DNA from: Agrobacterium tumefaciens_K | GTDB taxonomy: Bacteria; Pseudomonadota; Alphaproteobacteria; Rhizobiales; Rhizobiaceae | Length of the DNA stretch: 64,000 nt | Direction of reading: 5' to 3' | Assembly: GCF_031801495.1 (NCBI RefSeq) | Contig: NZ_JAOEGC010000001.1 | Coordinates: forward strand, 1,054,001-1,118,000 | Shown: positions 8,434 to 17,772 of the stretch, one piece after another | How positions within the stretch are numbered: position 1 is the first letter of the stretch | How the letters are laid out: each line of letters starts with the position of its first letter | Made by a program: the position numbers and the translations under genes | The notes under the pieces: model-generated | Databases searched by the model: none | Seen by the model: only the letters and a program-made list of their open reading frames with translations | What the model was told of the DNA's origin: nothing

Positions 8434-9548
8434 GTTTGTTTTCGTCCAACATCTTTCAGCTCGGTGTCAAGGAACTGCGTGGCCTTGCGCGCGATGGCAT
8501 GCTGTTGCTGCTCATCATCTACGCCTTTACGCTGCAGATCTATACCGGCTCCAGTGCCTTGCCCGAAACGCTTAACAATGCCGCCATCGCCATCGTGGAT
8601 GAGGACCAGTCACCGCTTTCGGGCCGCATCAGCACGGCATTCTACCCGCCCTATTTCTCGCCGCCGAAGCAGATTTCGATTGCCGAGATGGACAAGCGCA
8701 TGGATTCGGGCCTCGACACCTTCGCGCTGAACATTCCGCCGGATTTCCAACGACGCCTGATGGCCGGTCAGCACCCCGCCATCCAGCTCAACATCGATGC
8801 GACGCGCATGAGCCAGGCCTTCAGCGGCGGTGGTTATGTGCAGACCATCATCAACAGCGAGGTTCAGGAATTCACGAACCGCTATCGCGGTGCGGCGGCG
8901 GTGCCGGTTGAACTGACACTGCGCTCGCGTTTCAATCCGCAACTCGACAAGTCGTGGTTCGGTTCGATCAACAACATCATCACCGCCATCACCATGCTGT
9001 CCATCGTTTTGACGGGGGCTGCCCTGATCCGCGAGCGTGAACACGGTACGGTGGAGCACCTCCTGGTCATGCCTGTGACGCCACTTGAGATCATGTTGAG
9101 CAAGGTCTGGTCGATGGGGCTTGTGGTGCTCGTGGCGTCTGCCTTTTCCCTGTTCGTCGTCGTCAGGGGATTGCTGGGAATACCCATCGAGGGGTCGTTG
9201 TGGCTTTTCCTGTTCGGCACGGCGCTTCAGCTTTACGCAATGACATCCATGGGGATTTTCATGGCGACGGTCGCAGGTTCCATGCCGCAGTTCGGCATGC
9301 TGCTCATCCTCGTTCTGCTCCCGTTCCAGGTTCTCTCCGGCGCCATGACGCCACGCGAGAGCATGCCGGATATCATTCAGTACGTCATGCTTCTCGCCCC
9401 CAATACACACTACGTGATTCTGGCGCAGTCTGTTCGTTTCAGGGGAGCAGGGCTCGATGTCGTTTGGCCGCAGCTGCTGGCCCTTCTGGCAATAGGAAGT
9501 GTAATGTTCTTCCTTGCCCTGCGGCGCTTCCGGAAATTCCTGCGTTGA
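8430..9548 (+). CDS. ABC-2 type permease (YhhJ-like) of the efflux system
   Basis: A 372-residue membrane protein paralogous to the permease half of the preceding gene: one N-terminal segment, a periplasmic domain, then about five membrane segments, with the ABC-2 signature LIREREHGTVEHLLVMPVTP. The ATG at 8430 overlaps the upstream stop (ATGA). The frame is open much further upstream, to 7668, but that stretch only shadows the ATPase-permease gene. It would form the second membrane half of the exporter. No T-rich hairpin follows, and the next gene has its own ribosome site after 112 nt. Confidence 0.88.
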   Translation: MSLFSSNIFQLGVKELRGLARDGMLLLLIIYAFTLQIYTGSSALPETLNNAAIAIVDEDQSPLSGRISTAFYPPYFSPPKQISIAEMDKRMDSGLDTFALNIPPDFQRRLMAGQHPAIQLNIDATRMSQAFSGGGYVQTIINSEVQEFTNRYRGAAAVPVELTLRSRFNPQLDKSWFGSINNIITAITMLSIVLTGAALIREREHGTVEHLLVMPVTPLEIMLSKVWSMGLVVLVASAFSLFVVVRGLLGIPIEGSLWLFLFGTALQLYAMTSMGIFMATVAGSMPQFGMLLILVLLPFQVLSGAMTPRESMPDIIQYVMLLAPNTHYVILAQSVRFRGAGLDVVWPQLLALLAIGSVMFFLALRRFRKFLR

Positions 9549-9660
9549 GATCCTGCTTGCTTTTGGTTGAACTTTTTGTGTTCGGCAACGGTATGTTGGT
9601 AAGGGCTGAATATCCCTAAAAGGCCATTTGTATTTAAGGATGAGTTCAGGAGTACCCCGA

Positions 9661-10263
9661 ATGAAGATCGCACCACGTGTGGCATTCGCCGCGATGATTG
9701 CAACGGTGGCGACGCAATCCTTCGCCTCAGAAGACATGACGGAACCGACCCGTGAGGCGATATTCGGCTTTGCCGGTGCAATAACAAGGGTGGATATGCT
9801 GAAAAGCGCCGCCCTTGTTCCGATCGATTACGAGAGCAACGCCATTCTGGGCGGCGGTTATCAGTTCTTCCCCTACGATATCGGCAACGTGCGGCTCGGC
9901 GGTGAGATAGGCGCCGCAGCACGGTTTGGAAAAGGATTTACCGGCGAAGTCTGGTTTGGTCCGGTTGCCCGCTATGAGCAGATCAGGCTCGGCGAGCGGC
10001 TTCTTGTTACCCCCAGTTTCTCGGCTGGCCTCAGTCTGGTAAGCGGTGCGCAGCCGGGACGCGAGCGGGAGCAGGAAATCAAGGACGACGGCAACGCCAA
10101 TGTTCTGTTTTACCTTGGGCCTGAGATCAATATGTCCTTCAGCGAAGAGTCTTCAACGGAGTTTTTCTGGCGGCTGCACCATCGCTCCGGCGGCGGCAAG
10201 ACACTCGGCAACATGAAGGGCGCAATGAACGCCAATGTGTTCGGGGTGCGCTACAAGTTCTGA
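9661..10263 (+). CDS. PagL-like outer-membrane beta-barrel protein (acyloxyacyl hydrolase family), possibly inactive
   Basis: A 200-residue protein with a signal peptide cleaved after about residue 23 (ATQSFAS), alternating beta-strands and a C-terminal phenylalanine, as expected for an outer-membrane barrel. The late segment EFFWRLHHRSGGGK resembles the His-x-Ser region of the lipid A 3-O-deacylase PagL. The PagL glutamate expected about 12 residues after the serine is absent (the sequence there is GNMKGAMNANV). Seen: barrel features and the HHRS motif. Inferred: envelope location and distant PagL ancestry. The ATG at 9661 follows CAGGAG; an upstream start at 9628 is less likely. Other small barrel families remain possible. 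Confidence 0.55.
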   Translation: MKIAPRVAFAAMIATVATQSFASEDMTEPTREAIFGFAGAITRVDMLKSAALVPIDYESNAILGGGYQFFPYDIGNVRLGGEIGAAARFGKGFTGEVWFGPVARYEQIRLGERLLVTPSFSAGLSLVSGAQPGREREQEIKDDGNANVLFYLGPEINMSFSEESSTEFFWRLHHRSGGGKTLGNMKGAMNANVFGVRYKF

Positions 10264-10337
10264 GATCGGCTGAACCGGTCCTTGCTGTCGTGGCCGGTGG
10301 TCTTATGCCGGGTAAATATCTTGATCCAGATGAATGA

Positions 10338-10379
10338 GCGCGCCCAGCGTCTGTTTTCACGTTGGGCGCGCTTCTTTTG
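10338..10379. terminator. Rho-independent terminator, probably bidirectional
   Basis: A 13-bp stem with one mismatch (GCGCGCCCAGCGT against ACGTTGGGCGCGC), an 8-nt loop and a TTCTTTT tail. It lies between the convergent barrel-protein and MFS genes. Confidence 0.8.
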
Positions 10380-10401
10380 GTTCCGCGTGTCTCGCGGCGG
10401 T

Positions 10402-11598
10402 TTATCTGTGGCTCGGCAGCTTCGGCAGGAACACCGTCAGCAGGCCCAGCAGCGGCATGTAAGAGCTGATGCGATAGACGAATTCGATGCCTTCGCGATC
10501 GGCGAAAACTCCCAGAACAGCAGCGCCGATACCGCCGAAGCCGAAGGCGAAACCGAAGAACATGCCGGCAATCAGGCCAACGCGTCCCGGCACCAGTTCT
10601 TGAGCGAAGACGACGATTGCCGAGAACGCTGAAGAGAAGACAAAGCCGATGATAACGACCAGAACGGCGGTCCAGAACAGATCGGCATAGGGGAGCATCA
10701 GCGCGAAGGGAATGACGCCGAGGATCGAGAACCAGATGACGACGCGCGATCCGAACCTGTCACCGATCGGTCCGCCGAAGAAGACACCCGCGGCCGATGC
10801 GCCGAGAAACAGGAAGAGCAGCAGCTGCGCGTCCTGCACGCCAATACCGAACTTTTCGATGGTGTAGAAGGTGAAGTAGCTGGAAAGGCTGGCCAGATAG
10901 GCGTTCTTGGTGGCCGTCAGCACGACGAGAACGAAAAGTGTCATCATGACCGTACCGCGTGCGAGCGGCAGCGTTCTGCTGACCGGAGCCCTGCCTGCCG
11001 TGGTACGACGGTGGCGGCTGTACCAGACGCCCACCCACGAAAGGACGGCGAAACCGGCAAGGGCGATAAGGGAGAACCAGCTCAGGCTCTGCTGGCCGAG
11101 TGGAATGACGATAAAGGCGGCGAGCAGCGGGCCGATTGCCGTTCCGGTGTTTCCTCCGACCTGGAAAAATGACTGCGCCAGTCCGTGCCGGCCACCCGAT
11201 GCGACGCGTGCAACGCGCGATGCCTCGGGGTGGAAAATCGCCGAGCCGATACCGATAAGGCAGGCTCCGATGACGAGCACCGGAAAACTGTGCGCGAAGG
11301 CAAGGGTGATGAGGCCCGCGCAGGTAGAGAGCATGGCGACGGGCAGGGAGAATGGCATCGGGTATTTGTCCGTTACCAGTCCGACAGCAGGCTGCAACAG
11401 TGAGGCTGTCACCTGAAACGCAAAGGTCAACAGGCCGATCTGCACGAAATCCAGCGCATAGTTCTGCTTCAGTAGCGGATAAAGCGACGTCAGCAGCGAT
11501 TGCATGATGTCGTTCAGCATATGGCAGAAACTTGCTGCTGCGATGATTGAGAACGTCGTGCGTTCTGGGCTGAACCCGGTGCCGGTCACGGTGGCCAT
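10402..11598 (-). CDS. fsr: Fosmidomycin-resistance-type MFS exporter (Fsr)
   Basis: A 398-residue, 12-segment major facilitator protein. It matches E. coli Fsr in several long blocks: HMLNDIMQSLLTSLYPLL, LVTDKYPMPFSLPVAM, IFHPEASRVARVASGGRHG and LAQSFFQVGGNTGTAIGPL. Fsr exports fosmidomycin and perhaps related phosphonates or other small molecules. The ATG at 11596-11598 is chosen because GAGGAAAGACC precedes it; an upstream ATG would add 17 residues. The gene is divergent from an AraC regulator across 116 nt, a common arrangement for an efflux gene with its local regulator. The natural substrate is not shown by sequence. Confidence 0.88.
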   Translation of the reverse strand: MATVTGTGFSPERTTFSIIAAASFCHMLNDIMQSLLTSLYPLLKQNYALDFVQIGLLTFAFQVTASLLQPAVGLVTDKYPMPFSLPVAMLSTCAGLITLAFAHSFPVLVIGACLIGIGSAIFHPEASRVARVASGGRHGLAQSFFQVGGNTGTAIGPLLAAFIVIPLGQQSLSWFSLIALAGFAVLSWVGVWYSRHRRTTAGRAPVSRTLPLARGTVMMTLFVLVVLTATKNAYLASLSSYFTFYTIEKFGIGVQDAQLLLFLFLGASAAGVFFGGPIGDRFGSRVVIWFSILGVIPFALMLPYADLFWTAVLVVIIGFVFSSAFSAIVVFAQELVPGRVGLIAGMFFGFAFGFGGIGAAVLGVFADREGIEFVYRISSYMPLLGLLTVFLPKLPSHR

Positions 11599-11714
11599 GG
11601 TCTTTCCTCTTTCGGTTCCCGCCTCTGTCTGGCGGGACTGCATCCTCATTTCGTCCCGCTTTTATCGTTATTGTTGATGGCCTGCATTTGCATTTTGGAC
11701 GATTTTCTTCGAGA

Positions 11715-12563
11715 ATGGGCCAAATGATGAACATCAAGCCTCACGAGCCGGTTCGGCGACCGGAAATAGATCACGATACCAGCCTTCGATTGATCGAAGG
11801 GACGAACGAGCCCGTGCTCGCGCTGCAGCGGATCTATCCGAGCGGGCACCATACGCCGCTGCACCACCATGGGCGAGCCCAGATATGGTGCGCCCGAAAG
11901 GGCGTCGTGCTGGTCAGCACCGCCGGCGGGCGCTGGATGATTCCACCGGACCACGGGCTGATCATTCCCGCCGGAATGAAACATGAGGCGGATGCAATCA
12001 GCACGGTGGAAATGTATTCCATCTATGTGCATCCGGATCTGTTCTTTCCGCAGACGCCCAAAGTGGTGGAAATTACCGCGCTCGCATCCAGTCTGATCCT
12101 GGAATTGCTCAATGAGGAGCACAAGCCCTCCGCGTTCCATCGGCAAGGGCTTGTCCGGGCATTGCTGCTGGATGAGGTAAATAGCCTGCCGGAGCGTCCC
12201 CTCGGCCTGCCGTTTCCGCGCAACGCACGCCTCGCGGCGCTCTGCCGGGAATTCCTGAAAAAGCCTGTCGTCAAAATCGAGATCGATGACTGGGCCGCTG
12301 TTATGGGTATCAGCCGCCGATCCTTCACCCGTCTGTTTCGCAGTGAACTGGGGGTGAGTTTCGTCACCTGGCGCCAGCAGGCATGCATATTTGCCTCACT
12401 GCCAAGGCTTGCGGAAGGGGAAAGCGTCACCAGCGTGGCGCTGGATGCGGGATATGAGAATATTTCCGCCTTCACAACGATGTTCCGGCGCATGCTTGGT
12501 AGTTCGCCTCGCGCTTATGGCAAGCGAGCGGGAGGGGAGAGCGCGCCGTCGGCGGATGATTGA
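11715..12563 (+). CDS. AraC-family regulator with cupin sensor, divergent from fsr
   Basis: About 282 residues: an N-terminal cupin domain (GHHTPLHHHGRAQIW) and a C-terminal double helix-turn-helix (WAAVMGISRRSFTRLFRSEL, then VTSVALDAGYENISAFTTMF). It probably controls the divergent fsr exporter, the usual pairing for this AraC type. The start is uncertain: I use the ATG at 11715, but ATGs at 11724/11727 and at 11688 share the frame and none has a strong ribosome site. It is convergent with the next AraC gene, with only 21 nt between the stops. Confidence 0.82.
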   Translation: MGQMMNIKPHEPVRRPEIDHDTSLRLIEGTNEPVLALQRIYPSGHHTPLHHHGRAQIWCARKGVVLVSTAGGRWMIPPDHGLIIPAGMKHEADAISTVEMYSIYVHPDLFFPQTPKVVEITALASSLILELLNEEHKPSAFHRQGLVRALLLDEVNSLPERPLGLPFPRNARLAALCREFLKKPVVKIEIDDWAAVMGISRRSFTRLFRSELGVSFVTWRQQACIFASLPRLAEGESVTSVALDAGYENISAFTTMFRRMLGSSPRAYGKRAGGESAPSADD

Positions 12564-12584
12564 ATGAGGCCGAAAATGTCGAAG

Positions 12585-13475
12585 TCAGGCGGCAGTCGCG
12601 CGCGTGTCGCGGCGAAAGTCGGAAGGTGACATTCCTGCAATCTGGCGGAATGCCTTGTTGAAGGCGCTCACGGAGCCGAAACCGCTTTCCATGGCGATCT
12701 GCAGGATGTTGTCCCTGTCGTTCATCAGCATTGCCTGAGCGCGGGAAAGCCGAAGCAGGGTCAGGTATTTGATGAGCGTCATGCCGGTCGACCTGCGAAA
12801 CAGGTTCATCGCATATTTCGGATGAAGCGATGCGGCCCTTGCGATATCGGTCGCGTCTATGTCTTCCAGAAAGTTGGCCGCGATGTAGTCGCACATACGG
12901 ACGACGCCTGCCGATGGCGCCATGCTCTCTTCGTCCATCGCACGTTTACCGTCGGCCGCCGAAGAGACGACGCTGTAGGGTTCCATGAACATCCGTTCGA
13001 CGCGAAGAAGCAACTCCTCGACGGCATGCTGCGCCTTCGCCGCATCGCCTGATGTCGCGTAGCGGAACCAGCGGGGAAAGTTTTCGCGATCCGCACCGTC
13101 CGTTGCCGACGTCACCATGGTCGCCCCGCCCATCAACATGCCGGAGATCGCGGCCGGCAGTCGCATCCGGAAAAAATGCACCAGCGGCAGATGCGCGCCC
13201 GCATAGATCGAATCATCGGAGGACTGATCCATGCAATGCGGCTGTCCGCCCCAGAAAATACAGATTTCCCCGGCGTGCAGGTGCAGTTCATGGTCGCCGA
13301 TGCGGTAGTGGACGTTTCCCGCCATTACGTAATTGACCTCCACCTGCGCGTGCCAGTGCGGTCTGAGCATGATGGGCGGATGATTGTGGAAAAACTGAAG
13401 CGTCGTCGGCATGCCTTCGATGCTGCTCGCGCCCGGCTGGTAAACCGCTCTTTCGGCAATCTTACTTTCCGCCAA
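12585..13475 (-). CDS. AraC-family regulator of the adjacent sugar ABC operon
   Basis: A 296-residue protein with a cupin sensor (LRPHWHAQVEVNYVMAGNVH) and a C-terminal AraC DNA-binding domain (DIARAASLHPKYAMNLFRRS and ILQIAMESGFGSVSAFNKAF). It reads away from the solute-binding-protein gene at 13568 across a 92-nt shared promoter region, so it is the likely regulator of that operon and may sense its sugar. The start is the TTG at 13473-13475, preceded by AAGGGA eight bases upstream; no ATG gives a comparable N-terminus. AraC proteins of this type are usually activators. I see no clear direct-repeat half-sites in the promoter region. Confidence 0.82.
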   Translation of the reverse strand: MAESKIAERAVYQPGASSIEGMPTTLQFFHNHPPIMLRPHWHAQVEVNYVMAGNVHYRIGDHELHLHAGEICIFWGGQPHCMDQSSDDSIYAGAHLPLVHFFRMRLPAAISGMLMGGATMVTSATDGADRENFPRWFRYATSGDAAKAQHAVEELLLRVERMFMEPYSVVSSAADGKRAMDEESMAPSAGVVRMCDYIAANFLEDIDATDIARAASLHPKYAMNLFRRSTGMTLIKYLTLLRLSRAQAMLMNDRDNILQIAMESGFGSVSAFNKAFRQIAGMSPSDFRRDTRATAA

Positions 13476-13567
13476 ATCGATGTTCCCTTTTTACGAGACA
13501 GATTTCCTTCGCTCGCTAATCTGCCCACGTTCGCTGAAGAACGGCAATTGAAAAAGGGAGGTTTTCA

Positions 13568-14839
13568 ATGTGCTTTAGACTTCTGGGCGCGTCGACAGCT
13601 TTGGTGCTGCTCGCAGCCCCGGCATTTGCGCAATCCACAACTGTCACCATCTGGAGCTGGAACGTTGCCGCATCGGCGCTGAAATCCACCGTGGAAGGTT
13701 TTAATAAACAGAATCCCGACATCAAGGTCGTTGTTGAAGATCTTGGAAACAATCAGGTTTTCGATAAAACTCTGGCGGCGTGTGCTGCGGGCGGCGATGG
13801 CCTGCCGGATATTGTGACGGTGGAGAACTTCGAGGCCGAACTTTTCTGGAGCCGGTTTCCCGATTGCTTCACCGATCTGACGGCACTTGGATACACGCCT
13901 GAGAAACAAGCACTTTTCCCGGATTTCAAGCGTACTGAACTCGAGGTGGATGGTGTTGCCTATGCCGTTCCGTGGGATTCCGGCCCGGTGGCCGTGTTCT
14001 ATCGCCGTGACTTCTACGAAAAGGCAGGTGTCGATCCTGCGACGATCAAGAACTGGGATGATTTCATCGCTGCCGGCAAGAAGGTCATGGCGGCCAATCC
14101 CGGAACGGTGATGGCGCAGGCGGATTTCAACGGCGACAGTGAATGGTTCCGCATGATCGCCAATGAGCAAGGCTGCGGTTACTTTTCGACCGATGGCCAG
14201 AGCATTACCATCAACCAGCCTGCCTGCGTCGCGACTCTTGAAAAGGTCAAGGAAATGAAGGACGCCGGTATTATCACGGCGGCCATCTGGGACGAGAAGA
14301 TACAGGCCAACACGGCTGGAAAGGCCGCCAGCCAGATGTATGGCGCCTGGTATGAAGGCACTGTCCGCTCCGGCTCGCCAGATCTTTCGGGCAGATGGGG
14401 GACCTATCCGATGCCGAGCCTGACGGCGGACGGCCCGCATGCGGCCAATCTTGGCGGCTCGTCTCTGGCCATCAGTTCCGTGTCCGAGCACAAGGAAGCG
14501 GCATGGAAGTTCGTGGATTATGCCCTTACCACCAATGAGGGCCAGGTCACGATGCTGAAGTCTTTCGGTCTGGTGCCATCGCTGCTTTCGGCTGTTGACC
14601 ATCCATTCGTCAAACAGGCGCAGCCCTATTGGGGCGGTCAGACGGTCTGGGCCGATATTCTCGCAACGCTGCCGAAGATCGTTCCAAGCCGCGGCACCGC
14701 GTTCCAGTCGGATGCCGATGCCATCTACAAGGCCGCCCAGACGAAATATTTCGCAGGCGGTTATCCCGATGCGAAAGCCGCACTGGATGATGCCGCAAAG
14801 CAGATAGAGACAGCCACCGGCCTGCCACAAGCGGAATGA
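13568..14839 (+). CDS. Extracellular solute-binding protein of a sugar ABC transporter (family 1)
   Basis: A 423-residue periplasmic protein with a clear signal peptide (about 1-21, ending APAFAQ), then TTVTIWSWN and a family-1 sugar-binding fold (VPWDSGPVAVFYRRDFYEK; late AAWKFVDYALTTNEGQ). It captures a sugar or oligosaccharide for the two permeases and ATPase downstream. A GGGAGG ribosome site precedes the ATG. It is first in the operon and is followed by a 9-bp hairpin without a T-run, a pattern that often raises binding-protein expression relative to the permeases. The ligand is unknown; the fused oxidoreductase at the operon end suggests a sugar or polyol. Confidence 0.88.
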   Translation: MCFRLLGASTALVLLAAPAFAQSTTVTIWSWNVAASALKSTVEGFNKQNPDIKVVVEDLGNNQVFDKTLAACAAGGDGLPDIVTVENFEAELFWSRFPDCFTDLTALGYTPEKQALFPDFKRTELEVDGVAYAVPWDSGPVAVFYRRDFYEKAGVDPATIKNWDDFIAAGKKVMAANPGTVMAQADFNGDSEWFRMIANEQGCGYFSTDGQSITINQPACVATLEKVKEMKDAGIITAAIWDEKIQANTAGKAASQMYGAWYEGTVRSGSPDLSGRWGTYPMPSLTADGPHAANLGGSSLAISSVSEHKEAAWKFVDYALTTNEGQVTMLKSFGLVPSLLSAVDHPFVKQAQPYWGGQTVWADILATLPKIVPSRGTAFQSDADAIYKAAQTKYFAGGYPDAKAALDDAAKQIETATGLPQAE

Positions 14840-14854
14840 TGCATGACGGGGTCT

Positions 14855-14877
14855 GCCCTGTCCGCACCGGACAGGGC
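14855..14877 (+). other. Hairpin between the binding-protein and permease genes
   Basis: A perfect 9-bp stem (GCCCTGTCC / GGACAGGGC) with a GCACC loop and no following T-run. It probably protects the 3' end of a processed binding-protein mRNA or partly attenuates transcription. Confidence 0.55.
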
Positions 14878-14939
14878 AAGCATCGACATCCACCGTATCT
14901 ATCCCGCCCACTCACCTGAACCGGCAACGGGAGGTCGTC

Positions 14940-15800
14940 ATGCCGTCAAGGAACAGGATCGCTTATGCGTTCCTTGCGCCCTATCTTCTGGTCTTTGCAA
15001 CATTCTGGGTCTGGCCCATCATCAGCTCGTTTCTGCTGTCGTTCCAGAACACGCGTATCAACCCATGGCGGTACGCGCCTTCCCTGAACTGGGGCAGGCT
15101 CGTTGCCGATCCCGCTTTCTTCAATGCGCTTTATAATACCCTCATCATTCTCGTCATTCAGGTGCCGGTGATGATTGCCCTCGCCACGGTCATGGCGGTG
15201 CTCCTCAACTCGCCCCTTCTGAAGGCGCGGCCGCTTTACCGGTTTGCGTTTTTTGCGCCGGTCGTCGTCGGTGAGGTCGCCTATGCGGCGGTGTTGCGGC
15301 TGATGTTCAGCGCCGATTTCGGCATCATCAACAAGCTGATCACCTCGGTAGGTCTCTCGCCCGTCTCCTGGTTCGACAACGCCAATGCCGCCATGGCGCT
15401 CGTCATCATCGCCGTGACTTGGCGCTGGGCGGGTTACAACGCCATCATCATTCTGGCCGGGCTGCAATCCATTCCCGGCGATGTCTATGAGGCCGCCACG
15501 CTCGACAAGGTGAGCAAGAGGCAGCAGTTCTTCCACATCACGCTGCCGCTTTTGAAACCGATTATCCTGTTCTGCGTGGTCCTGTCGGTCATCGGCACCA
15601 TGCAGCTGTTCGCCGAACCGTTCCTCATCACCAATCGCGGCGGACCGGGGGGCGGCACGGAAACGCTCGGGCTTTTCCTTTACCGACAGGGCTTCACCTC
15701 GCTGAACTTCGGATATGCTTCCGCCATCGCCTACACCATGGCAGCGCTTGCCATCGCCATTTCTCTTCTCAACCTCTGGGTCGGGAGGGATCCGAAATGA
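14940..15800 (+). CDS. Sugar ABC transporter permease (MalF/UgpA type)
   Basis: A 286-residue inner-membrane protein with six predicted membrane segments and the cytoplasmic EAA loop (YEAATLDKVSKRQQFFHITL) that docks the ATPase. GGGAGG precedes the ATG. Its end overlaps the second permease by 4 nt. It belongs to the carbohydrate uptake transporter-1 group and works with the binding protein at 13568 and the ATPase at 16646. Confidence 0.9.
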   Translation: MPSRNRIAYAFLAPYLLVFATFWVWPIISSFLLSFQNTRINPWRYAPSLNWGRLVADPAFFNALYNTLIILVIQVPVMIALATVMAVLLNSPLLKARPLYRFAFFAPVVVGEVAYAAVLRLMFSADFGIINKLITSVGLSPVSWFDNANAAMALVIIAVTWRWAGYNAIIILAGLQSIPGDVYEAATLDKVSKRQQFFHITLPLLKPIILFCVVLSVIGTMQLFAEPFLITNRGGPGGGTETLGLFLYRQGFTSLNFGYASAIAYTMAALAIAISLLNLWVGRDPK

Positions 15801-16633
15801 GATCGAAGTCAAAATCCCTGTTCTGGCAGAAAGTCACCCTGCATGCGGTTCTAACGCCGTTTGCCATCATCTGGCTGTTTCCGCTGTGGATGATGTTGGT
15901 GTTCTCGACGATGCCGGATTACGGCATTTTCAGCCCGGACATCGTGCTCGTTCCATCCACGAATTTTCTGGACAACTTTCAGAACCTTCAGGCGGATACA
16001 AACTTCCTGCGGGCCATGTTCATTTCGATCACCGTGGCGGTGATCTATACCGTCCTGTCGGTATTGCTGACGTCGATGGCGGGCTGGGCGCTGGCGCGTT
16101 ACCGTTTCGCCGGAAAAACCGTCGTTGTCGCCATCATTCTGGGCACGATCACGCTGCCTTTCGCGGTCGTCGTCATTCCGCAGTTCATCATGGTGGCGCG
16201 TGAATTCAAGCTGGCGAACACATGGGTGGCGCTCATCGTGCCACCGCTGTTCAACTCGCTTGGCGTGCTGTTCATGCGCCAATCCTTCTCGATGATGCCG
16301 ACGGAGCTTTTCGACGCCGCCCGCGTCGAAGGCGTCAAGGAATGGCAGATTTTCCTGCGCATTGCCCTGCCGTTGGCGCGGCCAACGATGGCGGCGCTAT
16401 CGATCATTCTCTTTCTGGCCTCGTGGAACAACTACCTCTGGCCACTTCTCATCAATTCGCGCCCGGGAATGATGACCGCACCCGTAGCGCTTGGCACACT
16501 CATCGGGCTGACCAAGGTGTCGTGGGGCGGCATCATGGCGGGGGCTGTCCTGCTCACGGCGCCGATCCTCGTGGTTTTCGTCTTTCTGCAACGTCATTTC
16601 ATTGCCGGCATTTCCGCCGGTGCGGTCAAGTAA
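15797..16633 (+). CDS. Sugar ABC transporter permease (MalG/UgpE type)
   Basis: A 278-residue partner permease with six membrane segments and the EAA loop (LFDAARVEGVKEWQIFLRIA). It starts in an ATGA overlap with the first permease and precedes the ATPase by 12 nt. The C-terminal VFLQRHFIAGISAGAVK is typical of MalG-type proteins. It completes the translocation pore. Confidence 0.9.
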   Translation: MRSKSKSLFWQKVTLHAVLTPFAIIWLFPLWMMLVFSTMPDYGIFSPDIVLVPSTNFLDNFQNLQADTNFLRAMFISITVAVIYTVLSVLLTSMAGWALARYRFAGKTVVVAIILGTITLPFAVVVIPQFIMVAREFKLANTWVALIVPPLFNSLGVLFMRQSFSMMPTELFDAARVEGVKEWQIFLRIALPLARPTMAALSIILFLASWNNYLWPLLINSRPGMMTAPVALGTLIGLTKVSWGGIMAGAVLLTAPILVVFVFLQRHFIAGISAGAVK

Positions 16634-16645
16634 GGGAGAGGCCGC

Positions 16646-17731
16646 ATGGCGGAACTTTCGCTCAAAAATGTCATCAAGCGCTATGGTGCGCTGGAAGTTA
16701 TCCATGGCGCCGATCTGGAAATTTCCGATGGTGAATTCGTGGTTTTCGTCGGTCCGTCCGGCTGCGGTAAATCAACGCTGCTGCGCATGATCGCCGGGCT
16801 GGAAGACATTTCCGACGGCGATATCAGCATCGGCGGGCGCACCGTCAACGATGCCGATCCAGCCGACCGAGGCATTGCCATGGTGTTCCAGTCCTATGCG
16901 CTCTATCCGCACATGACCGTCTGGGAAAACCTGTCCTTCGGCCTGCGGATGAATGGCAACCCCAAGACGGACACGGAAAAGCGGGTCGCCCGTGCGGCCG
17001 AAATCCTGCAGATCAACGAGCTGATGGAACGCCGCCCGAAACAGCTCTCCGGCGGGCAGCGCCAGCGTGTGGCCATCGGTCGCGCCATCGTGCGCGAACC
17101 GCAGGTCTTCCTGTTCGATGAGCCCTTGTCGAACCTCGATGCCGAGCTTCGCGTGCAGATGCGCGTCGAGATTTCGAGGCTGCACAAGCAGCTCGGCACG
17201 ACGATGATCTACGTCACGCACGACCAGACGGAAGCCATGACGCTGGCCGACAAGATTGTGGTGCTGCGGTCCGGCAGGATCGAGCAGGTGGGGGCACCGC
17301 TCGATCTATACGACGATCCCGCCAACCGTTTCGTTGCCGGTTTCGTCGGCTCGCCAAAGATGAATTTCATGGACGCGACCGTGATCGCCTCCGGGATGAA
17401 TGAGGTGACCGTGGCGTTGGCAAGCGATCCTTCCGTGCGGCTTTCCCTGCCGGTTCAAAGCCGGATTATCGAAGGGACTGCGGTTGCCCTCGGCGTAAGG
17501 CCGGAACATTTCGCGGATGCCGGTTCGGGTGATGCGGACCTTTCTGTCCACGTGGATGTCGCCGAGCATCTCGGCAATACGAGTTACGTCCACGCCAGCA
17601 CGGAGGGCGGAGAGCCGCTCGTGATCGAGCGCCCGGAATCACGCGATGTCGGCAAGCGGGATCGCCTGACCGTTGGCATCAGCGCTCAGAAAGCATTCCT
17701 TTTCGACAGTCAGGGCAAACGCCTGCGCTGA
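16646..17731 (+). CDS. Sugar ABC transporter ATPase (UgpC/MalK type)
   Basis: A 361-residue ATPase with Walker A GPSGCGKST (36-44), signature LSGGQRQR, Walker B VFLFDEPLSNLD and a C-terminal OB-type regulatory domain (from about residue 235), as in MalK/UgpC. It energises the importer encoded just upstream. Such ATPases can serve several CUT1 importers in rhizobia, which matters because the similar importer at 59016-62133 shows no ATPase of its own within the window. Confidence 0.92.
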   Translation: MAELSLKNVIKRYGALEVIHGADLEISDGEFVVFVGPSGCGKSTLLRMIAGLEDISDGDISIGGRTVNDADPADRGIAMVFQSYALYPHMTVWENLSFGLRMNGNPKTDTEKRVARAAEILQINELMERRPKQLSGGQRQRVAIGRAIVREPQVFLFDEPLSNLDAELRVQMRVEISRLHKQLGTTMIYVTHDQTEAMTLADKIVVLRSGRIEQVGAPLDLYDDPANRFVAGFVGSPKMNFMDATVIASGMNEVTVALASDPSVRLSLPVQSRIIEGTAVALGVRPEHFADAGSGDADLSVHVDVAEHLGNTSYVHASTEGGEPLVIERPESRDVGKRDRLTVGISAQKAFLFDSQGKRLR

Positions 17732-17772
17732 CGTCTTCCAAGAGCCACACTTAAACAGAGTACGAGGTTTTC

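Noticed and set aside
13565..14911. Minus-strand open frame of 448 codons across the binding-protein gene
   Set aside because: Antisense to a protein with signal peptide and family motifs; no recognisable domain.
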